Of a stretch of 64,000 nucleotides of DNA, positions 13,901 through 27,742 are shown piece after piece. A model generated the notes under the pieces. It was not told where the DNA came from. It saw only the letters and a program-made list of their open reading frames with translations, and did not search any database. The DNA is from Carallia brachiata (taxonomy: Eukaryota; Streptophyta; Magnoliopsida; Malpighiales; Rhizophoraceae): NCBI GenBank assembly GCA_021464245.1, contig JADCRB010000037.1, forward strand, positions 5,605,858 through 5,669,857, given 5' to 3'. How positions within the stretch are numbered: the stretch's first letter is position 1; the number at the start of each line of letters is the position of its first letter. Position numbers and translations under genes: made by a program.

Positions 13901-16900
13901 ACACACACAGCCGAACAGGAGTAACAAAGAAAAAGCAGTTCTTGTTTTGGCCATATAAAGAAAATTCATTAGAGTCCAAGTCAAAAGAAAAGTGCACATT
14001 GTTATCGCCTTACTTCTTTTCTTCTATAAAAATGAATCAGCTATCCTAATTGTCATTGTGGATGAGATTGCAAAATAATTACCAATGCACCTACCTATAG
14101 TTTTCTTAATCCAGATAACCTTTCTTTTATCAGTAATCAAGTACGTGAATCAACTCCTCAATTGAAAGGGAAAACCATAAAAAGTAATATTACCCCAAAA
14201 TCATTAAGAAATTAAAGTTACCATATTTGATTCATTAAGCTGGATGATTAGATAGCATCCCTCTAATAATGGATTTATGTATGCGCAAGTGAAGAAAAAT
14301 AAAACAGAAACAAGTGGGAAGAAAAGGACCACCTGTGCCAATGAATTCAAACATCAAAGTAGGCACTTCAGGTAAATCTTTCCCATTAGCAAGATTCACA
14401 GCCCTCACTTGGACCTCATCCATTAGTTCCACCCTTGAAACCTAATTCAAGTGAACTGACATCCATGAACAAAGTAAATGAATGAAGAAAATTTCCATTA
14501 ATGACCTACCTGTATACCAGATAGCATAGTTGCAATGGCGACATCTGCTGCATCCTTAATTGTAGGAAAATTGCACATTGCAACCTGCATATGGTCAACA
14601 ACAATTACCAAAATGCACCTCCCATCAAATCTGAGAAAGAAAAATAATAATAATAATAAATAAAAAAACCATGCAACACAAAGGACTGGTTTCAAGGGAG
14701 AGTCTCATGCTTGATTGTAAGAACTTCATTTGTTGTTCATTCCACAGAGTCACAAAAGCCATAATGTCTGCTAATAAGAAATAAAAGACAAAGCTATCTA
14801 ATGCATGTTGGTTGTGGCAACCATAAATACACGTCCTCAATTCTCCTGGGTTTTTGTTTTTCTCTTTCATGTCCTTCCACTGACCTGATGAGAGCCAAGA
14901 AATGCAGAAAGCATCTTAGCTTACTATCCACAAGTTCACTTAGACTGCAACCTTTGAAAATTGCATGTGAAAAAATAAAATTGCAGGTAAAATAAAGGCA
15001 TCTTAGTGCATGAGCCTCCCATACCAAGGGGTTTGGCGAAGGTCAGATATATGCAACCTTACCCTATTTTATAGTTGCTTCTGTGACTGAACATGTTACC
15101 TCTTTATCACAATAGGGTAACCTTACTATTACACAAAAGCACTCTTCTTGCCAACTAAGTAAAGTAATTCGGTGACAAGCCTAAATGCTTCTTGCCAATT
15201 TATAAGAAGATAAAATGGACCACCTTTTTCACTCAACAAAATAACCGCATGAGGCAGAAAATTGGCCTTAAGCTAGAAAGGGGACAAAACCAAAATTTTA
15301 TAAAAAAAAAAAGGGGATCAACGCACCACTGAATGCTGTGGAATTTTCTGAAGTCGCAGGGTGACCTCTGTTACGACACCAAGTGTTCCTTCACTTCCAA
15401 TTAACAGGCGAGTCAAATCATACCTTGATCATGTATAACCAGTCAGATAACATAACCTGGTTTTTTTAGCCATTTTAAGAAGAAAATTTAATTCTCTAAA
15501 AGATACTCTAAAGCAAGGAATTAAATCACTAAAAGGATCTTCCCTCTGCAGGAGAATACATCCTGGCTGAGATTAGTGGGTTCCCATTCAGCATACATAA
15601 ATTCTAGGCAAAATCCATCAAAATTCTTTTGGTGCAATGGGCACTTTTCATAACCCCATTCCTTGACTGATGAGAATTAGAATCTTAGATAACAGACATA
15701 GCCTTCAAATTTCAATTTTCTTTTTGGGGAATCCTTCTGCCCAATTGCTTATATATTTACAGTCTAAAATCTCAGGGGACCAAGGATGAATAGATTGATT
15801 AAAAAATATTGGAACACACCCTGCAGCACTCTTTCGAGCACGAGAAGCTGTCTTTACCACATCACCATTGGCAAGAACAACCTGGAGCATAAAGAGCATT
15901 AAGAACTCTTTTCCACTTTTCATAGAACTGAAGTTACCGTACTTGACATCAAAAGAGAAAGCAGCAAACCTTGAGAGAGATGACATTTTCTCGCATAGTT
16001 CCATACCTACATGCTGAAACAAAATCATTAAACCCATAACAAAGCCACTGTTTCTTGAACAGTTCCATATTGTTGGGGTTTAGAAAAAACTTTGAATGGG
16101 AAAGTACACAAAACAGATGGAGCAGTGATGCTCATAAAGCAGAGCAACTACCTCACGGCTAAAGATCCAGAGCAACGTGTCGCACACATTCCCCCAATTG
16201 TTGCGCCAGGCCCTGCTCGACAACGTGCATCAATAAGATGTCAATTTGTCAAGTACAAATCTCCCTCGAAGAACTTTTGCATATCAAAGCATCAAAGTAA
16301 GTTATTTACAATGCAAGAGAACAAATTGTCACCTATTATTGGATTACAGGGGACATACACAACTAAAAATCTCACATCAGAAAACAAAAAATTCTTTCCT
16401 TTTCTTCGGAAAAGGGATTGAAGCATTGTAAATTGAATTCAGGTACACATGAACCCTAAAGTAAAGTCCTTTTAGGAATATTTTCCATAAACACGAACAT
16501 TATTCAGTGAACTTACCTGGATCAAGGGGAAAGAATAGACCATAAGGCTCCAAGTACTCATTAAGCTCCATCCAGCCAATTCCAGGCTCAACAACCACAT
16601 CCATGTCCTCAACATGTAATGCTTTAACACTCTGAAATTTGAACAAGGAGAGCATACAAACATGAAAGGCGAAGTAGCCCATTCCAGATGACAGCTATGT
16701 GTTTTAAGAAATTATATGTCAGAAAAATAATTTCCTGACAAACAAAATTGCGTTGACTGAGTCGCTTCAACAAGGAATGATTTATGAGGTGTACTGATTT
16801 AAGAAGAAATAAATCCAACAACCCAACACATTGTAATGAACGCTTATTTTCCAGTATGGGGTCTGTTACGGAAAAGGACTTGCTAGAACTGAAAGCAACT

Positions 16901-18963
16901 GGGAATAACTGTTTGTTCATCCGAAAATGAAAAGGCATTATTTTTCCCCAAGGTTTATGAGCAAAGGTGAATATTACAGTAATACAAAGCTGTGACTCAA
17001 ATGAAAAAGATTCTCAGACATCCTTGAACCAAAATTCAAATTGAATGAAGAATTGTCATGCTTAATTTTTCCTGTAGTTTTCAGGCAAGCTAGATGGTAA
17101 ACTATTGCAAACTATCAAACAGGAAAAGCTGTTATCAAAAGAATGAATACAATGACAGAAAGTTCATAGAACATATCAATGCATACCTTCATCTGTGACA
17201 AGTCAATACAAACACCACCATGAGGTGATAAGGTGTGGCCCTCAATTGAGGTAGCTCCCCCATATGGCACAATAGGGACCTGATTGCATGAAAGTGGTTT
17301 TTTAAGATGGCAGGGTTTGCTTAATAACAATGAGTTAACTCAAAAAATGACGCCAGAAAAAAGAAGAATAAGAATAGGAGGAAAGGTTGTAATTTTTGAG
17401 ATATATTGGGAAAATGGTCATCACACAAACATGGGAAGAAAGAGAAGCACAAGAATTTAAAGCTGATGCTCTGCAAACCCAATTAAAATCCAATATAATA
17501 TCCATTGGTCAAATCCATAATTAGACCTTTTACATGATTATACAAATTAGGAGCTCAAACCTTGTGTTTGTCACAACATTTGACGATCTTAGAAACGTCC
17601 TCCTCTGACCTGCAAGAAGAGTATATGACCCAATAGGGAATCACGATTGATTACCGACTTTCAATAAAAGAATCACATTTGATAACCTTTAAAAGTGGGC
17701 ACATATCAAGTTAATCAATGATACAGCCTATCTTTCTCCTAGGAAGTTTGATGGAAAAATATCGAGAAAAGACACGAGATTTGCACATGGCTTTTGTTGA
17801 TTTAGAGAAAGCATATGATTGAGTTCATAAGAAAGTGTCGCATATCATTCTACTTCAAATGAAATTCTGACCAAACCAGGAAGGAAGGAAGAAGCTCACA
17901 TAATTTGTTAGTACGCAACAAGCAGTGAATCCTAATTCAAGAGTAATCCTTACCTTGGAAAAACCACTACATCGGGGATATTCACTGCTTTGTGGAAGCT
18001 GTTCTGTGGTTTGCCATGGAAGGACCTCTCATCATAATCCAACGTCATGCTATCCTGCCAAACAATATTGTTTTAGAACATCTACAGGCTACAAGCAAAT
18101 AAGTTGATGAAATCTACAAAGATGCATTTGCAAAGTTGAAAATCCAAAAAACCAAATAATTAAAATAAAAAAAAAAAAAGAAAACAAAAAGACCCATCTC
18201 CTGATTAAAAAGGGCAATTCAGTACAGTACACGAGGCTCTTTGTGGAGTTTGGGGCCCGTGACCTAGTATCCGTGATCATTAAGTTACAATATAGTACCC
18301 TTTCCGTCACACTACCCATCAGATGATTGGTAGCTGATTAATGAATGAAATGAGAAATTTTAAATTGAAAAAAAAAAAAAAACGAGAGAGAGAAATCAAT
18401 AGAAAATTACGCCCAAAACCAAAACTTTCTTACTCTTCAGAAATCTTTAGAGGGAAGGAGACTATTTGTTACCTGACAAATACGTTTTAGTTCATCAATA
18501 AGCTCAAGCGGGAGTTCCTTGTGAGAACCCTTTACAACAAACTCCATGGCGTCTTGACCACCAATGCTTTTACCTCTAAAATCCCTGCCAAATAAAAAAA
18601 AAATGAAAAACAGGATAAAGGGGGAAACAATCAAAACCCATAACGAAAAAAGAAGCACGAAAAAGAAAAGAAAACAGACCGAGAATCGAAATCAGAGGCT
18701 TCGGAGAGGGAAGGCTGGAAGGCAAAAGAAGCAGCCAGAGCAACAGGAAGCAGAAGAGAACTGGAGAATAGCAGGAATGGCGGCTTTCTTCCGCTGCCAA
18801 AGTTCTCAAAGCTCGTTGCGGAGCTGTTGAGTACTGTTGGGTTTTCAGGTCTGAGAGTGTGTTTCCGGGAACATAAGTTGCGGAGGAGATAGGCAGAGGC
18901 GGATTTCGAAGTGGAGCGCAGGCGAGATTGCCAACCTGCAGAGAAGATGTAGAAGAATGCCAT
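10994..18963 (-). CDS. DLD: D-lactate dehydrogenase (cytochrome), mitochondrial
   Basis: An FAD-linked oxidase that oxidises D-lactate and passes electrons to cytochrome c; in plants it detoxifies methylglyoxal-derived D-lactate in mitochondria. Eighteen exons give 580 residues: 18963-18680, 18584-18473, 18054-17954, 17609-17561, 17279-17187, 16631-16517, 16212-16152, 16006-15970, 15881-15820, 15423-15327, 14584-14510, 14441-14333, 13790-13681, 12985-12923, 12359-12280, 12173-12043, 11735-11692, 11113-10994. All junctions are GT-AG and keep phase. The first exon is basic and serine-rich, then hydrophobic, as in an import presequence. The FAD-binding domain has [14 protein letters not shown] near residue 185. 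The C-terminal oxidase domain has HAGDGNFH near 488-495 and GEHGVGTGK near 531-539. Intron 3 holds a LINE scrap and intron 10 a SINE. The Arabidopsis protein is of similar length. I see no defect. Confidence 0.95.
14985..15150 (-). mobile_element. Au-like SINE in D-LDH intron 10
   Basis: Read on the minus strand, the element starts with a tRNA-like head (TTTGTGTAATAGTAAGGTTAC, split around the A box). It then has CTATTGTGA, GAGGTAACATGTTCAGTCAC at the B-box position and GGGTAAGGTTGCATATA. It ends near GGGAGGCTCATGCACT followed by a T-rich tail. The same order of blocks (head, CCATTGTGA, GAGGTCA plus GTTCRAGTC, GGTAAGGCTGCGTACA, GGAGCCTCGTGCAC, T tail) is what I know of the plant Au SINE family. 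The copy is diverged, so it is old. It inserted in the same orientation as the host gene. Confidence 0.75.
17725..17870 (+). mobile_element. LINE reverse-transcriptase fragment in D-LDH intron 3
   Basis: One + strand frame reads [20 protein letters not shown] and then [10 protein letters not shown], a stop, and VHKKV. This matches the conserved non-LTR retrotransposon RT segment of the form [28 protein letters not shown], given here as a family pattern. The stop is a TGA where the family usually has arginine, as expected from CGA to TGA decay. Only about 145 bases of the RT domain are recognisable and no other LINE domain is seen nearby. It lies antisense to the host gene. Confidence 0.85.
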
Positions 18964-21900
18964 TTTTTTCTGTGTTGCTAGCAGCCTAGCAAGAAGGAAA
19001 ACAAAACATAAATAAATAACACAGACCGTGCGGAAGTCTTTGAGAGTGACACTCGGATCAGATCGATCATTTTAATCAGATTGATCATTTTAATCGGTTA
19101 AATTGGCTGATTTTAAATTTGATTCGGCCTAAGTTTAAAAATAGAGGCAATTAGATCAATCAAAATATTAAAAATTAATTAAAATTAATAAAAATAAAAT
19201 TAATTAAATTAATTTAAATTAAATTAAAAAAATTTAAATTATAATTTAATTTTAAATATTTAAAATAATATAAAGGCATGGCCATGCCCCTTGCCCCCAC
19301 TTTTTTAACATTTGTTTAGGCACTGGCAGGTAGATTGACAGCCGGGTTAACAGGATTTTTTTTTTTTAAATTATAGGAGCAGAGAAAAAATTATTGGAAG
19401 TTATTGAAAAAAGTTATTAAACTGTAATTTATTAAATTTATTATATAATAAAAAGATAATAATTTTTTTATATTTAATTATACTTATAATTAAAATAATT
19501 GTATAATAAATTCAACGAATTATATTTTTCGGTTAATTTATTTGGCCATATAACATAACCCTTCTTTTTTTTTTTTTTGAAAAAGATGCATAGTTACATA
19601 CAGTGTCCTGTAATATATTATCTTTTTTCTGCAATGAGATATTTAAATAATAAATAAATAAATTTTTTTGTTAAAGAAAAAAAGCATTTAATTAAAAATA
19701 TATATTAATTGTATCGGACTCCGCATTTATTTTTGCCATAACTGTGTAATTGCACCCCTTTTTTTCTTTCTTTATTTAGTCTTGTTAACATTCTGTTGCT
19801 ATACATTATCATTATACATATAATGTCTATTACAAGTTAATTTTTAGTTATTATATTTGTTATTCATGAATTTTAATTATTATATATATAATATATAATT
19901 TTAAAAAAAATTAAAAAATAAGTAGGATGTACGAGTGCTAGCATGGGATTCCTCTCTCCCCTCTCTTTTTCTCTCCTCCTCCGCCCCCATTTCCGACCGG
20001 TACGTTTATTTAACATTTTCCTTTATTAAAAAATAATTTTTAATTATTTAATTATTTATACTAATTGAATTACACTTTAATCCCTCGTAATTTATCTCGC
20101 GTAAGTGGATGTGGATCTAACATGATTTCCCTTTGCATTATGAGACCAAAGCTATAATTGATGGGATATTTTTTTATTAATTAATTAAATAGAATATTTT
20201 ATATTGTTTTTCTTTTTACTTGAATGGCTTCAAAATCACAATAAAAATAATATTGAATCCTTAAATCGTTGAATTTATAAATTAAAATAGAGAGATTATC
20301 AAAAGTTATTATCTGTCCAATTAATTATTCGACGATTAAATTGACAGGTGAATGCTTACCTAATGAGATATTAAAATCCTATGGTACCAATTAAAACTTA
20401 TCTATATAATCGCCTGAGATAGTAATTTAATAGTAATTTGACATGTTTTTTTCATTCACGATCTAAATTGAAGTTTTAATGACAGCGATTGGAGGCTTTG
20501 ACTTCTGAATTTGTTCAATTTGTCAGTTAATTGTGCAATATTGATTTCAGATCCAGTAATGATCAATTTGAAAAAAACAAACACTTATTCATTTAATTAT
20601 TTACCAATCTAAGTGTTGTACGCTAATATTTATTTCTTTTGGATATTCGTAAGCCCCAGTATCAGACTTTGAGAAGTGGGGAAAAAAAGAGATCTTGGGT
20701 CGCAATAGTCGCATAAAAAGTTCAGAGTAAGAAGGAGAAGCAAGACTCAAACAGAAATTAAGTCTTTAACGTATTTGAAAATCCAAAACCTGCTATTTCA
20801 CTCTAAAAATTTTACAATCAAAACAGTATTTATTATTTTTTTTTCCTGAAACTCTGATATCTAAAAATTTATTGGATTCTGACTAATGTAATTCGAATCA
20901 TGTGGACCATTAAAGGAGGTAAAACTCTCCCAACGCCTATTTTTTTTCATATACAAGACTCGAATTCGAGATTTTACTTAAGAGAAATCAAACTCCTGAT
21001 CACTTAAGGAAAATCAAGTTTCTTACCACTTAAACCAACATACGTGGTTAAAACAGTATTTTCTTGGATTTGAAACATACTAGGCGGTTCAAGGTTCATC
21101 AAATCAGTAGATGGACGGGTGAATCAAATAAAAAATGTTTAATATATAAAATGAATTGGCCTATTACTAAATCAAGCGCCTATTGAAACAGCGGTCTCCG
21201 ATTAGCTTATATCGGTGAATAAAAGAACTGAATCAATTCGAATTTTAAATCTATTCTTGAGACTATTTTCGATGCAACGTTTTACAATCTAACACAAATA
21301 TTATATGACTACATTTAAATACTAAATAATAATGCAATTTCATTAACACAATTTCATTTCACAATATTTTAAAAAAAATGTATGAATGCAACCATTTTAT
21401 AATTTATATTATTTTATTATTATTTTGAAGACATTATTGTGAAGTAAAAAAGTTTTTTCCTATAAAACTACTGTGAAGAACTAAAGAAATATATTTGAAA
21501 TTTTCTGTGCAATCATACTCAATAAGCACTTGGCAAGTAAATTTTGGCTGATAGCTTTCTATCTTCTTGTTTGCTGGACAGGCTTTGCCCAGTTTTACGT
21601 ACAGAAATGTGTCTAAATTAATCCATAGATACAATAAGCAACAAAACAAACAAAAATTCCTTGACTATCAAGAACTATGCCGTACATGCGTAATACTTTA
21701 GGATCAAAATAATGTACCATAAATGGCTGAATTTAAAAAAAAAAAAAAAAAAAAAAAACAGAAGCTGTTGAATCATGAATGCAGTCAAAAATGACACCAC
21801 TTTGGTAAAACCATGTTGTGAAGCTCTACATAAAAATTAGACCCAAATGTCAGGACTGATAGAATCTCAGTAATAAACTCGAATCCCTTTGAAAATAAAG

Positions 21901-22402
21901 GCTACAGTAGGCCACCCTTTTCAACCCTCCTTCCATTGGTTGAGAGTAGTTAGCCCAAATACCGGCTTTGAGCCAGCTATCTTTTTCCTAAAAATTTATG
22001 TCTAGCAGCTATGGACATATCTTTTTTGACAAAAAGATGCTTAACTTAATATGCTTAGCCAACATATCATAGACAAGAAGAGTAGAGCCATCAGGATTCT
22101 ATATAATTTGAACCACAGAGGAATTTGACACCAAAATCACAAAGTTTACCTTGAAAAAATCAATATCTCACTCGTTCTTTGTGAAATCATTCTTCCACCA
22201 ACAACTACAGACCTTAATCCTTTTATTTTCTCCATTCCTTAATGACAAAGAAAGGTAAATTCTAACCGTGTGCGCGCTGCACAAATCCCCTACTTTCATT
22301 CCATATCCTCATCAGAAACACCCACTTCAACCGGACTTTCCAAATGACTTGAAATCTACGTTAAACCTACACAGCTATTGGACTTGAAAGAGAACTTGTT
22401 AA
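18964..22402. other. intergenic region between two minus-strand genes
   Basis: This contains the D-LDH promoter side (18964 upward) and the 3' flank of the SPX-RING gene (below 22403). It is very AT-rich at 19130-20340. A SINE-like sequence lies near 20925-21060. Degenerate sequence with CGGTTCAAG and TCGGTTAAATT-like words at 19051-19140 and 21075-21250 may be old transposon remains, but I cannot delimit them. Confidence 0.45.
20925..21060 (-). mobile_element. SINE-like sequence
   Basis: On the minus strand this reads a possible pol III A box (TTGGTTTAAGTGGTAAG), then GATCAGGAGTTTGATTTCTC, then a B-box-like word (GAATTCGAGTC), about 70 bases apart. That layout is typical of tRNA-derived SINEs in plants. 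It is not the Au family. The 3' end is unclear and no target-site duplication was found. Confidence 0.45.
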
Positions 22403-25341
22403 TCAATAGCCAATAGCATATTTGGTCTGTAGGTCCCAATACTCCTTGGTTTGCCTCACCATCTCAGCACGTTCGGTCGTCATTCTCTCCTTCCAATACT
22501 CTCTGCATCTGCAAAATTTTTTACTGCTCGTAAATTGTGAATTCTTTGAGACAGAGAAAGAAAGGTAAGAGAAGGTTTTCCGATTTCTTCACCTTCTTTT
22601 CAGCAACAGATCTAGTTCCAACATGTGCACTGCATTAGCATATACTCCAGTCTGCACAAAACAAGGAAAAAGATTAAGATTTATCAAAATGAAAGAAAGC
22701 CAATATTATTCCAAGTATTCCTTCCAGTTAACTTGTTATCTTAAGCAGGTAAATGTTATTTTCGTGAAGTAAAATTGCCAAGCCTTTCTCAGTTGAGTGT
22801 TTGTTTAAGACCAATGACCACATAGAGAACTAGTGCAAGTCAATAAAAAAATGGCAACAGGACGGCATAAAAGAATAGCGTGTAATGCAAGCACCTGCCA
22901 AAAGCCATGGTTGATTCAATGCAACTACTGCCATGGCACCACTTGGAAACTTTTTCAGGCAAGTAAGAAAGACAATCAGAAACACTGACATTCATGTATG
23001 TGAGCCGAAATCAACCACAGGGCATTGTCTTTTTCTAACCAGCGTAGATTTATATAATCATTGAACCCAAAGAACAAAACTAGCTCATCAATTAGAAGAA
23101 AAGCTGGTTTGTATCCAACAATCAAACAAAGGGTAGTTACATCTAGAACTCTCTTCATCAGCCAACACAGGCTACTCATTCTATTACCCTGAAGAGTCTC
23201 AGCAGAGAGTTATCAACCAAAAGAAAGCATGTGCTCCAATCAAGTTGATTTCAATTATTATCCCAAGGGCATCCTAAAATTAAAATAAATATTTAACTAA
23301 AGTCTATCGGGATGAAAGCTTGAGGTGCCATTACTGTTGCACTACTTCTCGTAGCCTCCAAATATGGTGTTTACAGATAGCCAAGACACAGCTTTTTGAA
23401 TGGAAAAAGATAAGATGTTTGACACTTCATCTCCTAGATTTGATTCCTAGACGATGCAATAAACAAAATGAATCACATAGTTCATTAGAATGCATGCTGT
23501 GATATGGGTTCGTGCAGTGTACTCCCTGAGTCGAATTATCATCAGTAGGTAGATAGCAACTAGACAAAATAGATTGGGACCCAGCAGAGCTTTGAGAGAC
23601 GCTGGCTATTTTTTTCCTCACAGATGGGAGAAAACAACGATTTACTCCACATAATGCAAAAGAAAACATGAAATACATATTTTACGGTAAGGACATCCAT
23701 ATGCCATGTTTATTGATAGGAAAAGAGGAGAGAGTGCACAATCATGAAGTTATTCTGCACAGTATTTAAATGATATTTGGATAGATTCTCATTTTCTTTT
23801 AGCCATATAGACCAGCAAATGTACGTTATAAATCTCTCTTGTTTCACCACCATGTAGAGTATAAGATTAGCAAGCTAAAATTTATCAATTACAAGCACTA
23901 AACCTTTTTTTGGTCAAGAAGAGGATGAAGTTATTTTAACCAACATCCTCTCATATTTCAAGCAAAATGTCTGATGGTATGGACAGAATTACATGCCTAT
24001 GCATGTATTTTATATCTAGTCTAGCATAGGAAAGTAGCTGGTCAGCTCATCATATGATTCATCCCAATTTCAGCTTGGTAATATACCAACCTCTCTGCAG
24101 ACTGGACACTTTGCATCTTGACTTGCGGCTCTAAGGCCTTCAAATATTGGCACAGAAGCAGCTGAACAGGCACATAACTTGCAAAAGAGATGACCGCAGC
24201 CCAAAGCATATGGATTAAAAACCGTTTCCTGTTAGAAAAAACCAAAACAAAATGAGACAGATATACATACTTTTCTCATTTGTCCATTTGTTTGTGAACA
24301 ATGCACTAGAGGACGTCTTACCAAGCAAATAGCACAAGTGAGGCTATATTCTAGCTTTGTAGAATTTGGAAGCATCAGTGTCATAACAGCCTCTGTATCA
24401 TTTATATCACAGGAAAATTGACCGCAGAACTCACTGAACTTCCCAGCATCTAACCCATTAAAATTTAAACAGAAGGCTCCCAACTCTATCAACCATGGGG
24501 ATTGCAACAATTCCATGTGTTCAGCTCGCATCTTGGATTTAAAATTCTTCCCATTGACAGAGGAATGCACCTAAAGGTGAAGATCATAAGCTCTCTGAAT
24601 TGCTCTTCAATGCAACATAATATAATATCCAGAAAAGCAATGCGGAAACAACAAAGGAGAAGGAGGACTAATGTGATGCATACTTTGTCATATTTCTTCA
24701 GGATTTTCCGAATAGCAATTGCATTCATTGTTACATATTCCATCAACATCTGCCCCTCCTGAAGCATGGCTTGGTAATCATCTTTGAAACAATGACGCAA
24801 ACGCAAAAAATATCTATGCATTCCCCTGGCAACATGAAGATGTAGGAGATGTCTAACTCTGGAAGTGAAACATCCAGCAATCTCTGAAGCTTCCTTCATT
24901 AGCTCAGAAAAGAATATTTGATCACACACTACATAAACAAAAAAAAAAACCTTGGTTAGTATGATTCCAAAAAGTAATTCAACTCTCAAATTATTAGCAG
25001 GTTCAATATCAATTGCCATGCAACAATGACTAAAAACTTTCATTTTCCCAACAAGTGACAGAATGCATGAGCATCAAATTATCGTTTAAAAAAAGGCATT
25101 AAATTTATTGAAAAGGAGAAATCTTACGTGGACAAGATTGGCATTGACATAATGCTGGAGATGTGGAGATCCTGTTGTCATCTTGTTCTTGTTCAGTTTT
25201 GTAAGAATTTTCTAATGCCTGACAACTCCTACAGCTCTTTAGGACTTTTTTAAGCCTCTTGTACTCGACATGTGAGCACTTGTCCAAAAACCACTCCTGG
25301 TCTCCATGCAGGTACTCCATGAAAGTCTCTCCAAACTTCAT
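22403..25341 (-). CDS. SPX-RING E3 ubiquitin ligase, BAH1-like
   Basis: This is a member of the BAH1/NLA group, which joins an N-terminal SPX domain (inositol-pyrophosphate sensing) to a C3HC4 RING. The family founder NLA marks phosphate transporters for degradation. This protein looks closest to the Arabidopsis paralogue At2g38920, whose role is less clear. Six exons: 25341-25128, 24928-24684, 24570-24322, 24228-24091, 22651-22593, 22508-22403; 336 residues, all in phase. The start is the ATG at 25341 (MKFGETFMEYLHG), the canonical SPX start. The SPX domain ends with the basic helix AIRKILKKYDK. The RING runs from CAICL near residue 233 to CPVCRE near 282, with all eight metal ligands present (CGHLFCKLC in the middle). 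The tail CREYWKERM is conserved in the family. Intron 4 is about 1.4 kb and shows nothing recognisable. Confidence 0.93.
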
Positions 25342-27742
25342 CTTCTCGACAATCCAGTCAAAACCCACCTGCAAAATTCTGGAATTCCACCCCCCAAACA
25401 CCATAAAATTGATTAGCTCACAAAAAAAAAAAAACAAAAAAAAACAAAAAAAAATGCATTGTCGACAGACCTTAAATCTGAAATTTTCTTCTAAGGATTC
25501 CAAAAAAAAAAAAAAAGTGAAAATTTAAACTAACAGAAAACCCAGTTACAATTGTCTCCAGAATTCCTCCACATAATTATGAATAATTAATAACAAGCAA
25601 ATTTTAAAAAATAAAATAAAATTGAAACAAACACTTTGTTAGGTTAAATTATTTATACCTACAGAAGCTTGAAGTATATCAAAGAGTCTTTTGCTAATTT
25701 ACAACTTCTTTTGAAAGGGAAAAAAAAATGAAAAAGGGGGTTAGGGTTGTTATTTAATTGCCAAAATTCCCAATTGTAAAAATTTAAGAAATTGAAATTT
25801 CAAAAGACGTTTTAGAAATTTGATCAGATGCATGAAGAGGGAAGCGACTGCCGTAACGCCTCATCTTCTGTTCCAAAAAAGGGGTTACCCACAGCGCCTC
25901 AACTCGCTTTCTTTAGCACACGTAGCCTTTAAACACAGCCACGTGCATGTAGAAATTAGTAATTTCAACCAAAAAAAAAAAAAAGAAATTACCTGTAATT
26001 ACCTGTCCAATTATGGCAAAAATAGCAACTATTTTATTATAATTGTTTTTTTTTTGTGGAGATTAAATAGAAAAGAATAAGTTTATTATTGATTGGTAAC
26101 TATTAAGAATATAAATTTAGATTAGATTAAAAAATAATTTAAATAAGATCATTACCTTTTTCTTAAAAAACAGATCACTATTGTATAAAAACAATGCACT
26201 AATTCTCAATGTCAAAAACCACTAAGTGCATACAACATTTAATCAGTATATCTCTCTATGGACATCTTAACGATTAGAGTTCAAATCTTTTATTTTACAC
26301 GTCTTCAGCTTAAATTTTAAAATGAAAGGAAAAAATTTATAAAAGATGAGAATTACTTATATTATATAATTTATAATCTAATAAATTTTTTAATAAAAAA
26401 AATCAATTTATCTCGTTTGCGGTAAAGATTGAAAAACATTTTAATGTTTATGCGGCAAAAATTCTCAATTGCTACAGAGGCATTCAATGTTACTTGCACT
26501 GAAATGATTTTTGTCAGGTAAACATAATATACTAATTAAGAAAATTAGAATTCGTCTTTTTGTAACCAATTCATGCTATTTAATATTACTAACCTATTTA
26601 TGTTTTTTTTTAAGTAATGACCTTAGGCTTTTTCTTTCTTTTTTTTTTTAACGTTGGTTGCTCACATTTAAAACTCGACTATTAAACTAATTCCAACAAA
26701 AAAAATAAATATTCTTAAGCCTAGTGGATTTAGATGTGGATCATCCAACTAGTGCTTCATTATAACTCCAATTTGGCTCACTAACTTTTAAGCCCAGAAT
26801 AAACTGTTAAAGAATTTACATGATTTTTTATGGACTAAAAAAAATAAATAAGTTTATATTAATTATAAAAATAAAATAAATAAGTAAACAAATAAATTAT
26901 GACATTAGTTTTTCATAACTTTTCAAAGTTTACCTCATATCCAAAGGTCTACCCTTTTCAATGTCAGGACACTATACTATTATTATTATTTTTTCTGTAG
27001 TTGGGAGGGGAAAGAGATTTTTTTTTTTTTTTCCTTTAATGATAGGATTGGGTTGAATACCTGACCCGTCCCTAGTACAACTATTTTCAATAAAAATTGG
27101 TTGACATACTTGCTATTTTTAATTAAAAACTATCTCAACAGCTATATGGTACAAATGACTATTTCTTTTCTTTTTTTTTTGAAATGATGTTTCTGTGGAC
27201 AATAACAAGCTCAATAATGATACAAATGACTCCATATTTGTTCTATATAAGATTTATTTTGGAAATCTTTAAAAACAATCTCATTTAGAGCAAGTGTGGA
27301 ACAAAAAAAAAATGTGGCACTTAGGGAAGTTTAAGTTCTAATAAGTTATCCCACTCTTGCTATAAAATGCCCCAAACTTCCAACGTTGGTATTATCACTC
27401 CTATCCAGCCAAAAAAGGAGCCGGACATGGACAGCACGAGCGATTACGACAAAAGATGCAACAGGATATCAACACCAAGAGCTAAATTAAACCGCGCAAA
27501 TCTCCAAAGCAAAATGATGATGGGGTCTTCTCTTTTGTCTTGAATTGCATGGTACATTTGGATCTTCGCCCTTGCATGAACACCATGTGTCCCACTTTCG
27601 ATAAAAATGTTTATCCACGTAACGGGGCTCAACTTTTCAAGGGCATATCTCCTCGTTCTTGCCTATAAAGAAGTCAACAAGTGATAAATAGCGATATATG
27701 TATATTCGTTATAACAGAGTTGGGGAGCAAAAATTGAATGAT
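25342..27742. other. intergenic, divergent promoters
   Basis: This space separates two divergently transcribed genes, the SPX-RING gene and the universal stress protein gene. It is AT-rich with many A and T runs. I see no further gene. Several short open frames here have no protein-like pattern. Confidence 0.5.
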
